Shown here piece by piece: positions 42,834 through 52,500 of a DNA stretch of 64,000 nt; the first letter of the stretch is position 1; each line of letters starts with the position of its first letter. The notes beneath the pieces are model-generated. The model saw only the letters and a program-made list of their open reading frames with translations, was not told the origin of the DNA and did not search any database. Source of the stretch: CAVQKZ01 sp963837325 (GTDB lineage Bacteria; Actinomycetota; Actinomycetes; Mycobacteriales; Jatrophihabitantaceae); contig CAWIMV010000002.1 in NCBI GenBank assembly GCA_963837325.1, positions 186,001-250,000 of the forward strand. The letters are read 5' to 3'. Both the position numbers and the translations under genes were made by a program.

Positions 42834-43390
42834 GAGGACTCCAAGAGCTGGCGATCCAACTCGTTCTCCAGTTGCTGGAGTGCCCGTCGCAGTCGGGACT
42901 TGGCCGTCCCCTCCGGGATCCCGGCCGCCGCAGCAACCTCGCGGCAGGTCATCCCCTGGAAGTAGGCCAGTTCCACGACACGGCGTTGCGGCTCAGGCAG
43001 CCGGTTGACCGCATCGCGCACCGCCGCCGCCGCGGCCGCCGACGTCACCTGCTCGTACGCGGACAACTCCGGTTCGCGCGGCACCATCCAGTGGTGCCGC
43101 TCCTGCCGGGCGATCCGCCGCAGTTCGCTGCGGGCGACATCGAGCGCACGGTGCCGGGCCAGCACGGCGAGATAGGTGCGCAGCGTGCCGACCTGCGGGT
43201 CGTAGCGGTTCGGACGGCTCCACAACTCGACGAAGACGTCCTGCACCACGTCCTGGGCGGCGGCCGATTCGCCGAGAACGCGCCTCGCCACGGCGTACAC
43301 GCTCGGGGCCAACTCGTCGAAGACTTCGGCTAGCGCGTCGTTGTCACCGGCCGCCAACCGGGCCGCGAGAAGGGCGTCCCCCGCCTCCAT
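42830..43390 (-). CDS. ECF RNA polymerase sigma factor
   Basis: 186 residues from the ATG at 43390 (MEAGDALLAARLAAGDNDAL), chosen over the longer frame to 43492 because it matches the family start. Region 2 is YAVARRVLGESAAAQDVVQDVFVELW and region 4 is RLPEPQRRVVELAYFQGMTCREVAAAAGIPEGTAKSRLRRAL. It resembles SigK/RpoE-type ECFs. The overlapping downstream gene encodes a maleylpyruvate-isomerase-like protein instead of a classical zinc anti-sigma. The 240 bp upstream are shared with a divergent permease gene. Confidence 0.92.
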   Translation of the reverse strand: MEAGDALLAARLAAGDNDALAEVFDELAPSVYAVARRVLGESAAAQDVVQDVFVELWSRPNRYDPQVGTLRTYLAVLARHRALDVARSELRRIARQERHHWMVPREPELSAYEQVTSAAAAAAVRDAVNRLPEPQRRVVELAYFQGMTCREVAAAAGIPEGTAKSRLRRALQQLENELDRQLLESS

Positions 43391-43511
43391 GGGACGGACC
43401 GTAGCCGCCTCGGGTGGCTGGGGACAACGGTGCCGGGCAGCCCGACGCGGCAACGCCGAATCGATTGGCTCGGCGGTCAGGACACTCGACACATTCGGTA
43501 TACGTCACCGC

Positions 43512-43534
43512 AGTTGCGTTTGGATGTCGCAACT
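43512..43534. promoter_or_regulatory. Inverted repeat upstream of permease-amidase operon
   Basis: AGTTGCG (43512-43518) and CGCAACT (43528-43534) form 7-bp arms around 9 bases, followed by the palindrome GGACCGGTCC at 43536-43545. Both lie in the 240-bp region between the divergent ECF gene and the permease. An operator function is possible. Confidence 0.4.
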
Positions 43535-43630
43535 TGGACCGGTCCGTTTCGGCGGCCCTATTTCGCCCGGTGCGGTGTAGCGTTCCGGTCCGTCGAGATC
43601 GGATGTTGTCGTAGTTTCGGGGGACTGACG

Positions 43631-45124
43631 ATGGCTGAAGCCGCTGCACCGACGGCCGCACCGGGTCTGCGCAAGGACGCGATCGGGCTGCGCGAGGTCC
43701 TCTTCCAGAGCATCACCGATATGGCTCCCGGCGCCGCCATCGCCGCTTCGATACCGGCGGGAGCGGCGTTTGCCGGCGGCGCCTTGCCGCTGTCGGTCCT
43801 GATCGCGCTCGTCGGCGCGCTGTTGTCGGCCTTCTGCATCGGCGAGCTGGCCAAGAACCTGCCGGCCGCAGGATCGCTCGGCACCTACGTGGCGCAAGGC
43901 TTGCACCAAAGCCTCGGCTTCCTCGTGTCGTGGGGATACCTCGCCATCGGGCTGCTGATCCCGCCACTCGTCCTGCTGCAACTCGGCTTCACCACCGCGT
44001 CGACGATCCATCAGGAATGGTCGGACTATCCGGCCGACCTGTGGTGGCCGTGGACCGTTCTCGGTGCGCTGATCGTGGTGGCCGCCGGTCTTTACGGCAT
44101 CCGCGCGTCGGCGGGACTGGGCACCGTGCTCGGCATCTTCGAGGTCGCGGTGTTCCTGGTGCTGGCCGTGTTCCTACTGGTGCACGCGGGCAGCGACAAC
44201 ACGCTGTCGGTGTTCGGCACGAAGTACACGCCGGCCGAGCACCACGGTGCGAGCGGGGTGATCGGCGGGTCGGTCTTCACCATCCTGGCCTTCGGCGGGT
44301 TCGAGGGTGCGACTCCGCTGGCCGAAGAGGCGCGCGACCCGCGCCGCACGATCCGGCGAGCGGTGATCGGTGCCGCACTGATCGTGGGCCTCATTTACGT
44401 CTTCACCACGTACAGCGTCGATGTGGCATTCGGGCCGGACAAATTCGCGAAATTCAGCGGCGCCGGCCCCGACTCGTGGGAAGGTCTGGCTCGCTCGCTG
44501 TACGGGATCTTCTGGTTCTTCGTGTTCCTCGCAATCGTCAACTCCACGATCGCCAACTCGAACGCCGGGGTGAACGTGGCCAGCCGCACGGCCTTCGCGA
44601 TGGGCCGCATCGGCGCGCTGCCGTACTGGTTCGCGCGGGTCAATCTGCGGCACCGCTCGCCCTATGTCGCGATCCTTGTCACCGGCGCGGTCACGCTCGC
44701 GATTTCACTCGCCCTGGGCTTCAAGTACGACCCGACCACGGCCTTCTCGATCGTGGGCACCGCGCTGGTGATCCTGCTCGTCTCGATCTACATGACCGTG
44801 AACATCGCCTGCATCGGCTACTTCCTGCGCCGCCGCCGGCAGGATTTCAATCCGTTCTCGCACATCCTGATTCCGCTCCTCGGCGTCGGCGCGTTCTTCC
44901 CGGCCTGGCTGTTCGCGGTCGGCTGGAATCCGTTCGACTGGTCCTTCGTCTTCCCGATCCCGGCGCCGCTGTCCTACGCCGTGCGCGGGATCATCGTGTG
45001 GATGATCATCGGCGTCATCTACCTGATCGCGCTCTACCTCACCAAGCCGAGCCGCGTAGCCGAGATGGCGCGGGTGCACCTGGACGAGGAGCCCGTTCCG
45101 CTGCCCGAGCCGGGAGTCCGCTGA
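43631..45124 (+). CDS. APC-family amino acid/amide permease
   Basis: 497 residues with about 12 membrane helices. The N-terminal part GLREVLFQSITDMAPGAAIAASIP, AFGGFEGATPLAEEARDPRRTIRRAVIGA and NSNAGVNVASRTAFAMGR are typical of amino acid permeases of the APC superfamily. Its stop overlaps the start of the amidase gene by one base (TGATG), so the two are coupled. The pair suggests uptake and hydrolysis of an amide or amidated amino acid. Confidence 0.88.
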   Translation: MAEAAAPTAAPGLRKDAIGLREVLFQSITDMAPGAAIAASIPAGAAFAGGALPLSVLIALVGALLSAFCIGELAKNLPAAGSLGTYVAQGLHQSLGFLVSWGYLAIGLLIPPLVLLQLGFTTASTIHQEWSDYPADLWWPWTVLGALIVVAAGLYGIRASAGLGTVLGIFEVAVFLVLAVFLLVHAGSDNTLSVFGTKYTPAEHHGASGVIGGSVFTILAFGGFEGATPLAEEARDPRRTIRRAVIGAALIVGLIYVFTTYSVDVAFGPDKFAKFSGAGPDSWEGLARSLYGIFWFFVFLAIVNSTIANSNAGVNVASRTAFAMGRIGALPYWFARVNLRHRSPYVAILVTGAVTLAISLALGFKYDPTTAFSIVGTALVILLVSIYMTVNIACIGYFLRRRRQDFNPFSHILIPLLGVGAFFPAWLFAVGWNPFDWSFVFPIPAPLSYAVRGIIVWMIIGVIYLIALYLTKPSRVAEMARVHLDEEPVPLPEPGVR

Positions 45125-46140
45125 TGACCGGCGGCCCGACGGTGCGGACGTTTCGACCGGAAGCCGCGGACTTCGTCTGGACGTTCGGCGGTGCGCCACC
45201 GCTGGCCCGGATCGCACCGGGCACAATCCTGGAACTGTTCACCGAGGACTGCTTTGCCGGGCGCGTCCGCAGCGTCAACGACCTCGTGTCGGAGGTGTGC
45301 GAGTTCCCCTACGTCAATCCGCAGACCGGCCCGTTCTATGTCGAAGGCGCCCAGCCGGGCGACACGCTGGCCGTGCACTTCGTCTCAATCGAGCCGGCGC
45401 GGGACTGGGGCGTGTCGACGACCGTCCCGCTGTTCGGCGCTTTGACGTCCACGCACGCGACAGCCACTCTGCAGGACCCGTTGCCCGAGGTCGTCTGGAT
45501 CTGGCAGTTCGACGCGACGAAACGGCTGTGCCGCTTCGAATCCCGCTTCGGCGACTACCACGTCGACCTGCCGATGGTGCCGATGCACGGCACGGTCGGC
45601 GTCGCGCCGGCCAACCTCGAGGTGCGCTCGGCCCTCGTGCCGGACGCGCACGGCGGCAACATGGACACGCCAGAGATGACGGCTGGTGTCACCTGCTACC
45701 TCGGCGTCAACGTCGAAGGCGCGCTGTTCTCGATCGGCGACGGCCACGCCCGGCAGGGCGAGGGCGAAACCTGCGGCGTTGCCGTCGAGTGCGCGATGAA
45801 CTCGGTGGTGATCGTCGACGTGATCAAAGGCCAGTCCTGCCCATGGCCGCGCCTGGAGTCCGACACCCACATCATCAGCACCGGGTCGGCCCGCCCGCTC
45901 GAGGATGCGTTCCGAGTGGCGCAGACCGACCTGATCCGCTGGCTTGAATCCGACTACGGCCTCGACATGCTCGACGCCTACCAGCTCACGTCGCAGACCG
46001 TCGAGTCACCGCTGGCCAACGTCGTCGACACCAACTACACCTCGGTGGCCAAGGTCCGTAAGGAGTGGCTGCCACAACGGCCGGCAATGGCCGGCGCGCA
46101 CGCCCGGCTGCGCGAACTGGCTCGCGCATACCGAGGCTGA
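45124..46140 (+). CDS. Acetamidase/formamidase family protein
   Basis: 338 residues, the usual FmdA/AmdA length. Family landmarks are VNPQTGPFYVEGAQPGDTLAVHF, MVPMHGTVGVAP, the DAHGGNMDTPEM stretch, VNVEGALFSIGDGHARQGEGE and CGVAVECAMNS. It hydrolyses short amides to acid and ammonia in known members. It is translated right after the permease. No FmdB-like regulator or urea/amide ABC transporter is adjacent; the binding-fold protein at the left edge is 44 kb away. Confidence 0.88.
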   Translation: MTGGPTVRTFRPEAADFVWTFGGAPPLARIAPGTILELFTEDCFAGRVRSVNDLVSEVCEFPYVNPQTGPFYVEGAQPGDTLAVHFVSIEPARDWGVSTTVPLFGALTSTHATATLQDPLPEVVWIWQFDATKRLCRFESRFGDYHVDLPMVPMHGTVGVAPANLEVRSALVPDAHGGNMDTPEMTAGVTCYLGVNVEGALFSIGDGHARQGEGETCGVAVECAMNSVVIVDVIKGQSCPWPRLESDTHIISTGSARPLEDAFRVAQTDLIRWLESDYGLDMLDAYQLTSQTVESPLANVVDTNYTSVAKVRKEWLPQRPAMAGAHARLRELARAYRG

Positions 46141-46159
46141 CCCCGGGCGGGCCCGGGCG

Positions 46160-47650
46160 TCATCCCCGCGGGTAGGGCGGGAAGAGGCAGAGCGGGGTCC
46201 AGCCGGAGGGCGGAGCCGGAGTCACCGTGACGCCCGGGCCGCTGGGGACGACGTTGCTCTTCCACACGGCCACGTCGGCGTATTGCGACTGCGACGCGGT
46301 CGCGTCGAATCGGACGTTGCGCAAGGTCAGCCCGAGTGGATGGGCGGCGTCGAAGCCGAGGAACTGCGACTGTGCGTCCGGAGTCGAGTGCACGGCGACC
46401 GCGCCGTCAACGACGATGTCGGTGAACTGCGGGATCAGCGTGCCCTGGTCGGTGGCGTAGAACGGCGTGAACGCGAGCGGGGCCTGGACGCCGGTCATGC
46501 AGGTGTGCTGATAGGTAACGCGCTGCACCAGTCCGCCCCTACCGGGGTCGCTCTTGATCCGGATGCCGTTGTTGAACGTGCTCACGTTGCCGTAGCTGTC
46601 GGTGCCGCTGATCGTGTTGTCGCGGACCAGGATGTTGCTGACGCCGCCGTTTGTCTCGCTGCCGATCGAGATCCCGTGCGTGCCGTAGAAGTGGTTGTGC
46701 TCGATCGTCATGTCGGTGGCACTCGAGCTGCCGGCCTTGATGGCGATGCCGTCGTCACCGGTCTGGATCCACGAGTTGCGGATCGTCGCGTTCTTCCCGC
46801 TGGGGTCGATACCGTCGGTGTTGCGCGCCGTGGCCGGGGCGTTGATCCGCACGCCCCAGACGGTGAGGCCGTCGCCGGTGTAGCGGAACTGGAATTGGGC
46901 GGCGTTGGCCAGTTCCACGTTGTAGAGCGTGAAGTCGGTGCCGCTGTTGGCCTGCATCAGCCGCGGGTTGTTCTGCTTGCCGCCCGATTCGGCGGCGCGG
47001 GCGAGTTGCCACCAGGTCGTGGTCGATCCGTACATGGGCAGGTCGCCCCGGCCGTCGATCACCCCGAGGCGGCCGAGCCCGTACCCGTTCCCGCCGGTGC
47101 CCATTACTCCGTTGTGAGCGCTGTGCGAGGCGATCGTGATGAACGGCGAGCACCCGTCGCCTGCGGCCGTGATCGTGCCGCATTGCGACTTGCCGACGAT
47201 CTGGTAGCTGGCCGGATTGCGCGAGGCGAACAGCGTGACGCCGCTGCGCACGACCAGCGTCTCGTCACTGCCGATGCTCAGTGGCCCGGACAGAAAGGCC
47301 CGGTGCCGCCAGTCGCCGGTGAGCACGACCGCGCCACCGCTGCCGGCGCACGTGTTGAGCGCGCCTTGGATGCGCGCAGTGTCCGGCGGCGCGGCCTCGT
47401 CGGCGTCGCTGAATGTTCGATGGGTCGTTGAGAGCTGGGCCGGCACCGTCGTGCACGTCGTCGGCAGATGCGGCTGCACCACCGTCCGCGTGTCACCGGT
47501 GGCGATCGGCGCGGGTTGGGCCGGGTCGGCGTGGGCCGACGCCGCGGTCACGGTGAATGCGAGCAGCGTGGCGGCGGCCAGCAGAACAGCGGCGGCCGCG
47601 GCTTGCGGGCGGTCGGGCCGGGTTCGCGGCTTGGCGCAGGTGAGTGGCAT
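46160..47650 (-). CDS. Secreted glycoside hydrolase family 28 (polygalacturonase-like)
   Basis: 496 residues with a signal peptide (to about residue 41, ending ASAHA). All four GH28 motifs are present: NTDGID, QTGDDGIAIK, GTHGISIGSE and GIRIKSD, carrying the three catalytic Asp, the His and the RIK substrate contacts. It is expected to hydrolyse alpha-1,4-galacturonan or rhamnogalacturonan outside the cell. Its 3' end converges with the amidase gene, 19 bp apart. A LacI-like site is seen 24 bp upstream of the start. Confidence 0.92.
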   Translation of the reverse strand: MPLTCAKPRTRPDRPQAAAAAVLLAAATLLAFTVTAASAHADPAQPAPIATGDTRTVVQPHLPTTCTTVPAQLSTTHRTFSDADEAAPPDTARIQGALNTCAGSGGAVVLTGDWRHRAFLSGPLSIGSDETLVVRSGVTLFASRNPASYQIVGKSQCGTITAAGDGCSPFITIASHSAHNGVMGTGGNGYGLGRLGVIDGRGDLPMYGSTTTWWQLARAAESGGKQNNPRLMQANSGTDFTLYNVELANAAQFQFRYTGDGLTVWGVRINAPATARNTDGIDPSGKNATIRNSWIQTGDDGIAIKAGSSSATDMTIEHNHFYGTHGISIGSETNGGVSNILVRDNTISGTDSYGNVSTFNNGIRIKSDPGRGGLVQRVTYQHTCMTGVQAPLAFTPFYATDQGTLIPQFTDIVVDGAVAVHSTPDAQSQFLGFDAAHPLGLTLRNVRFDATASQSQYADVAVWKSNVVPSGPGVTVTPAPPSGWTPLCLFPPYPRG

Positions 47651-47673
47651 GCCGGGTCCTCACACGTCGTGCG

Positions 47674-47685
47674 GTAAACGATTTC
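47674..47685. promoter_or_regulatory. Possible LacI-type site upstream of polygalacturonase gene
   Basis: GTAAACGATTTC has the AAACG core and outer G/C of many LacI-family operators (G-AAACG-TT-C) but is an imperfect palindrome. It lies 24 bp before the GH28 start. Confidence 0.3.
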
Positions 47686-47805
47686 TCGAACTGTAGGTCC
47701 GACGCCTCGGCACGTCAATGACAGCCGGGGCTACGTTTGCTGAGCGCGTCTGCCGGGGTATTTCACTGCAGGGAGCCCGCACAGTGGGCAGGAAAGGATT
47801 CGATC

Positions 47806-49227
47806 ATGGCCATCGCCACCATCAACCCGACAACCGGGGAGACGATCAAGACGTTCGAGGCCTTGACCGAGCAAGAAATCGACGACCGCCTTGAGCGGGC
47901 GTCGCGGGCGTTCCGCGCGTACCGAACCACGAGCGTCGAGCAGCGCGCGGGCTGGTTGCGAGCGGCCGCCGACGTCCTCGACGCCGACACCGATCGGGTC
48001 GCCGAGCTCATGACCCTCGAGATGGGCAAGACCCTGGCCGCGGCCAAGGCCGAGGCCGGCAAGTGTGCCAAGGCGCTGCGCTACTTCGCCGACAGCGGCC
48101 CGACGATGCTCAAGGACGCGCCGGCCGACGCCCAGGCGGTTGGGGCCGAGCAGGCCTACGTCGCCTACCAGCCGATCGGCGCGGTGCTGGCGATCATGCC
48201 GTGGAACTTCCCGCTGTGGCAGGCGATGCGCTTCGCCGCCCCGGCGCTCATGGCCGGCAACGTCGGCCTGCTCAAGCACGCGAGCAACGTGCCGCAGACC
48301 GCCCTGTACATGGAGGAGCTGTTCAGCAAGGCCGGCTTCCCCGACGACGTCTTCCAGACGTTGCTCATCGGCTCCGGAGCGATCGAGAAGGTGCTGCGCG
48401 ACGGGCGGGTGGCCGCGGCCACGCTGACCGGGAGTGGGCCGGCCGGGCAGTCGGTGGCGTCGATCGCCGGCGACGCGCTGAAGAAGACCGTGCTCGAACT
48501 CGGTGGCAGCGATCCGTTCGTGGTCATGCCGTCAGCTGACCTGGACAAGGCGGCCGAGGTCGCGACCACCGCGCGGTGCCAGAACAACGGCCAGAGTTGC
48601 ATCGCCGCGAAACGGTTCATCGTCCACGAGTCCGTGGCCGAGGAGTTCGAGCGGTTGTTTGCCGAGAAACTTGCGGCCCTGCCGGTGGGCGACCCGATGA
48701 AGGACGACACCAAGGTCGGCCCGCTGGCCACCGAATCCGGGCGCGAGGACGTCGAGGAACTGGTCGGAGACGCCGTCGACAAGGGCGCCCGGGTCGTCAC
48801 CGGGGGCAAGCGGCCCGACGGCCCCGGCTGGTTCTACCCGCCGACCCTGATCACCGACATCACGCCCGCGATGCGAATGCACCGCGAGGAGGTGTTCGGG
48901 CCGGTGGCCTCGCTGTACCGGGTGCCCGATCTCGACGCTGCCATCGAGCTGGCGAACGACAGCGACTTCGGCCTCGGCTCCAACATCTGGACCGACGACC
49001 CGGCGGAGCAGGAGCAGTTCATCCGCCAGGTCGAAGCCGGGATGGTGTTCGTCAACGGGATGACGACGAGCTACCCCGAGTTGCCGTTCGGCGGGGTCAA
49101 GACCAGCGGCTACGGCCGCGAACTCACCGAGCTGGGCATGCGCGAGTTCCTCAACATCAAGTCCGTCTGGGTCGGCGCGAACAGCGCTGAGCAGAGCGGG
49201 TCGAGCACCGACACCAAGAGCGAGTAG
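47806..49227 (+). CDS. NAD(P)-dependent succinate-semialdehyde/aldehyde dehydrogenase
   Basis: 473 residues from the ATG at 47806 with AAAGGA upstream. The ALDH motifs are MPWNFPLWQAMRFAAPAL, LTGSGPAGQSV, E231 in LELGGSDPFVV and C265 in NNGQSCIAAKR, and the C-terminal ELPFGGVKTSGYGREL. The sequence is closest in style to GabD-like succinate-semialdehyde dehydrogenases. It stands alone between the GH28 and GH35 genes; a link to galacturonate or other sugar oxidation cannot be shown. Confidence 0.9.
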   Translation: MAIATINPTTGETIKTFEALTEQEIDDRLERASRAFRAYRTTSVEQRAGWLRAAADVLDADTDRVAELMTLEMGKTLAAAKAEAGKCAKALRYFADSGPTMLKDAPADAQAVGAEQAYVAYQPIGAVLAIMPWNFPLWQAMRFAAPALMAGNVGLLKHASNVPQTALYMEELFSKAGFPDDVFQTLLIGSGAIEKVLRDGRVAAATLTGSGPAGQSVASIAGDALKKTVLELGGSDPFVVMPSADLDKAAEVATTARCQNNGQSCIAAKRFIVHESVAEEFERLFAEKLAALPVGDPMKDDTKVGPLATESGREDVEELVGDAVDKGARVVTGGKRPDGPGWFYPPTLITDITPAMRMHREEVFGPVASLYRVPDLDAAIELANDSDFGLGSNIWTDDPAEQEQFIRQVEAGMVFVNGMTTSYPELPFGGVKTSGYGRELTELGMREFLNIKSVWVGANSAEQSGSSTDTKSE

Positions 49228-49330
49228 CCCGGTACAGCGGGCCAGGCTGGGCCGGAACACTAACGAACGGTGACGGCCCGGGGATAGCCCGCACTCTTCC
49301 TGTCCCGAGGGCTGCACCGCGTCTCTGGCC

Positions 49331-49378
49331 GATCTTGATCCTCTCGTCGACCTGTGCGGCGACGACAGCATCAAGATC
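49331..49378. repeat. Imperfect intergenic hairpin
   Basis: GATCTTGAT (49331-49339) and ATCAAGATC (49370-49378) form outer arms; TCGTCG and CGACGA form inner arms after a 4 by 4 internal loop. It lies in the 306-bp interval 49228-49533 after the aldehyde dehydrogenase gene. No T-run follows. It may be a terminator or an interspersed element. Further right, GCGGTTT (49411) and AAACCGC (49436) form another loose inverted pair before the GH35 gene. Confidence 0.6.
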
Positions 49379-49533
49379 CATCCCGGTCTGCCCGAAAACC
49401 GGCATTGACGGCGGTTTAGCCAGGTACTAGCGTCCAAACCGCTTCGTTCTTGTGTGATCCGGAGTACAAGTTGCCGGGCAATCCAACAGAATCCGACAGC
49501 TTGACGTGGCCGTGCCGCTCTCGGAGGTGCCAA

Positions 49534-52500
49534 ATGTCCCGAGTCCGCCATGCATCCGTTGCGGTGCTGGCGTTGGCCGTCGTGGCGGCGCTGCTCGTCG
49601 CCCCGCCCGGCGCGCGCGCCGCCGAACCGCATCGAGCACCGGCGCCCGCGGCGACCACCGCGGCCAAGCACACCGTCAGCTACGACGGCTACTCACTGTT
49701 CATCGACGGCAAGCGCACCTACATCTGGTCCGGCGAGTTCCACTACTACCGCCTGCCCAGCCCGGACCTCTGGCGTGACGTGCTGCAGAAGATGAAGGCG
49801 GCCGGTTTCAACGCGACCTCGATCTACTTCGACTGGGCCTACCACTCGCCCGCGCCGGGCCAGTACGACTTCACCGGCGTGCGCAACGTCGACGAACTGC
49901 TCGACATCGCGGACGAGGTCGGCATCTATGTCATCGCCCGCCCCGGCCCGTACATCAACGCCGAGGTCGACGGCGGCGGCTTTCCCGCCTGGCTGGACAC
50001 CAAACCCGGGCGCGACCGCAGCGCGGACCCGCAGTACCTCAAGTACGCCGACGAGTGGCTCAGCCACATCGACCCGATCCTGGCTCGGCACCAGCTGACG
50101 AACGGCACCGGATCGGTGCTCGCCTACCAGGTCGAGAACGAGTTCTACGACGGCTCCGCCGCCGGCCGGCAGTACATGGCCCACCTCGAGGCCAAGGCCC
50201 GCGCCGACGGCATCACCGTCCCGCTGACCGGCAACAACAACGGCACGTTCAACAGCGGCGCCGGCGCGCTGGACATCGACGGCCCGGACTCCTACCCACA
50301 GGGCTTCAACTGCGCCAACCCCACGGCTTGGCGCGGCGTCCCCGACATCTCCTACGACCACCCGCCCGGCAAGCCCCTGTACACGCCGGAGTTCCAGGGC
50401 GGTTCGTTCGACGCGTGGGGCGGGTCCGGCTACGACAAGTGCCGCCAGCTCACCGGGTCCGACTTCGAAAGTGTCTTCTACAAGCAGAACATCGCCGTCG
50501 GCGCGACAATGCAGAGCTTCTACATGACCTACGGCGGGACGTCGTGGGGCTGGCAGCCCGACCCGAACGAGGTCTACAGCTCCTACGACTACGGCGCCGC
50601 GATCACCGAGCCGCGGCAGCTGACCGACAAGTATCAGCAGGACAAGCTCATCGGCTACTTCACCCAGAGCGTCGCCCCGCTGACCAAGACCGACGCCTTG
50701 GCCGTCGCCAAGCCGACCAACCCCGCCCTCGTCGACACCGCCCGCATCAACCCCGACACGCACACCCAGTTCCACGTGCTGCGGCACAGCAACTCGACGG
50801 CCACGTCGACGGACTCGACCCACATCTCGCTCGACCTGGGCGCACGTTCGACCTACACCTACGACGACCCCGACAGCGCCCTGCAGTACAACGGCACCTG
50901 GTCACACGTCGGCCCGGAGGCCGGCTACACCAGCGGGGAATACCACCAGACCGAGTCGTTCTCCAGCACGGCGAACGACAGTCTCACCGTCCCGTTCACC
51001 GGCACCGGCATCCGCTGGATCGCATCGACCGCCAGCAATCACGGCATTGCCGACGTCTATCTCGACGGCACCAAGGTCGCGACCGTCGACGGCTACTCCG
51101 CGAGCACCGTCAACGGGCAGATCCAGTACGCCGCCAGCGGCCTGGCGAACACCGGGCACACCCTCAAGATCGTCGTCACCGGCCGGAAGAACCCCGCATC
51201 AGGCGGCACGTTCGTGTCGGTGGACGCCGTCGACGTCCCGCCGGCCGGCTCGGTGTACTACCCCATCGTCCCTCAGCAGCCCGGCACCGCACTGACATTC
51301 GCCGGTCGGGACTCCAAGACGATCGTCGCGAACTACCGTCTTGGCGCGACCCAGCTGCAGTACTCCACGTCGGAGATCCTCACCAACCAGCAGATTGCCG
51401 GCCGCGACGTCGCCATGCTCTACGGCCGCGACGGGCAGGCCGGCGAGACCGTCCTCAACTACGCAAGCAAGCCGACCGTGTCGGTACTCGCCGGCACGGT
51501 GCAGCAGACGTGGGATGCCACCACGGGCGACCTGCGGCTGAACTACACCCACCACGGTCTGGCCCGCGTGCTCATCACCGGTGGCGCCCGGCCGCTGTTG
51601 CTGCTCCTCGGCTCCGATCAGGAGGCCAAGAAGTTCTGGCTACAGCACACGGCCGACGGCAGCCCCGTGCTGGTGTACGGCAGCGACCTGCTCCGCACCG
51701 CCTCGACCCTCACCGGCCACCTCGCCCTGACCGGTGACTCCGTCGCGGCCCAGCCGATCGAGGTGTTCGCCGCCGCGACGCCGAGCATCACCTGGAACGG
51801 CACTGCATTGGCCACGACGACCACGGCCAGCGGCTCGCAGAGCGGCACGATCGGCGGCCCGCAGGCGGTGACGCTGCCCGCCCTGAGCACCTGGAAGCAC
51901 CAGCAGGAATCACCCGAGGCCCAGCCCGGCTTCGACGACTCGTCCTGGCCGGTCGCCGACAAGATGACATCGCAGAGCACCACGACTCCCGGCACGCTGC
52001 CTGTGCTGTTCATGGACGACTACGGCTTCCACTACGGCGACGTCTGGTACCGCGGCCGATTCCGGGCCACCTCGGCCAGCACCGGCGTCACGCTGTCGGC
52101 GATCACCGGCAAGGCCGGCAACTACTCGGCCTGGGTCAACGGCCACTTCCTCGGCAGCTCGGACGACTCCAGCCACACCTTCGCGTTCCCGGCTGGTGCC
52201 GTCCACGCCGGTGCCGACAACGAGGTGTCGGTGCTGGTCGAGAACATGGGTCACAACGAGGACTACAACGAGGCTGACTCCAACAAGGAGGCCCGCGGAC
52301 TCACCGGCGCGCTCATCGCCGGGTCCCCGCTGACGTCGATCGGCTGGCGGATCCAGGGCTCACGCGGCGGCGAGAATCTCATCGATCCGGTCCGCGGTCC
52401 GATGAACACCGGCGGCCTGTACGGGGAGCGGGCCGGCTGGTCGCTGCCTGGTTACCCCGACGCATCGTGGAGCAACGTCTCGCTGCCGACGACGAACACC

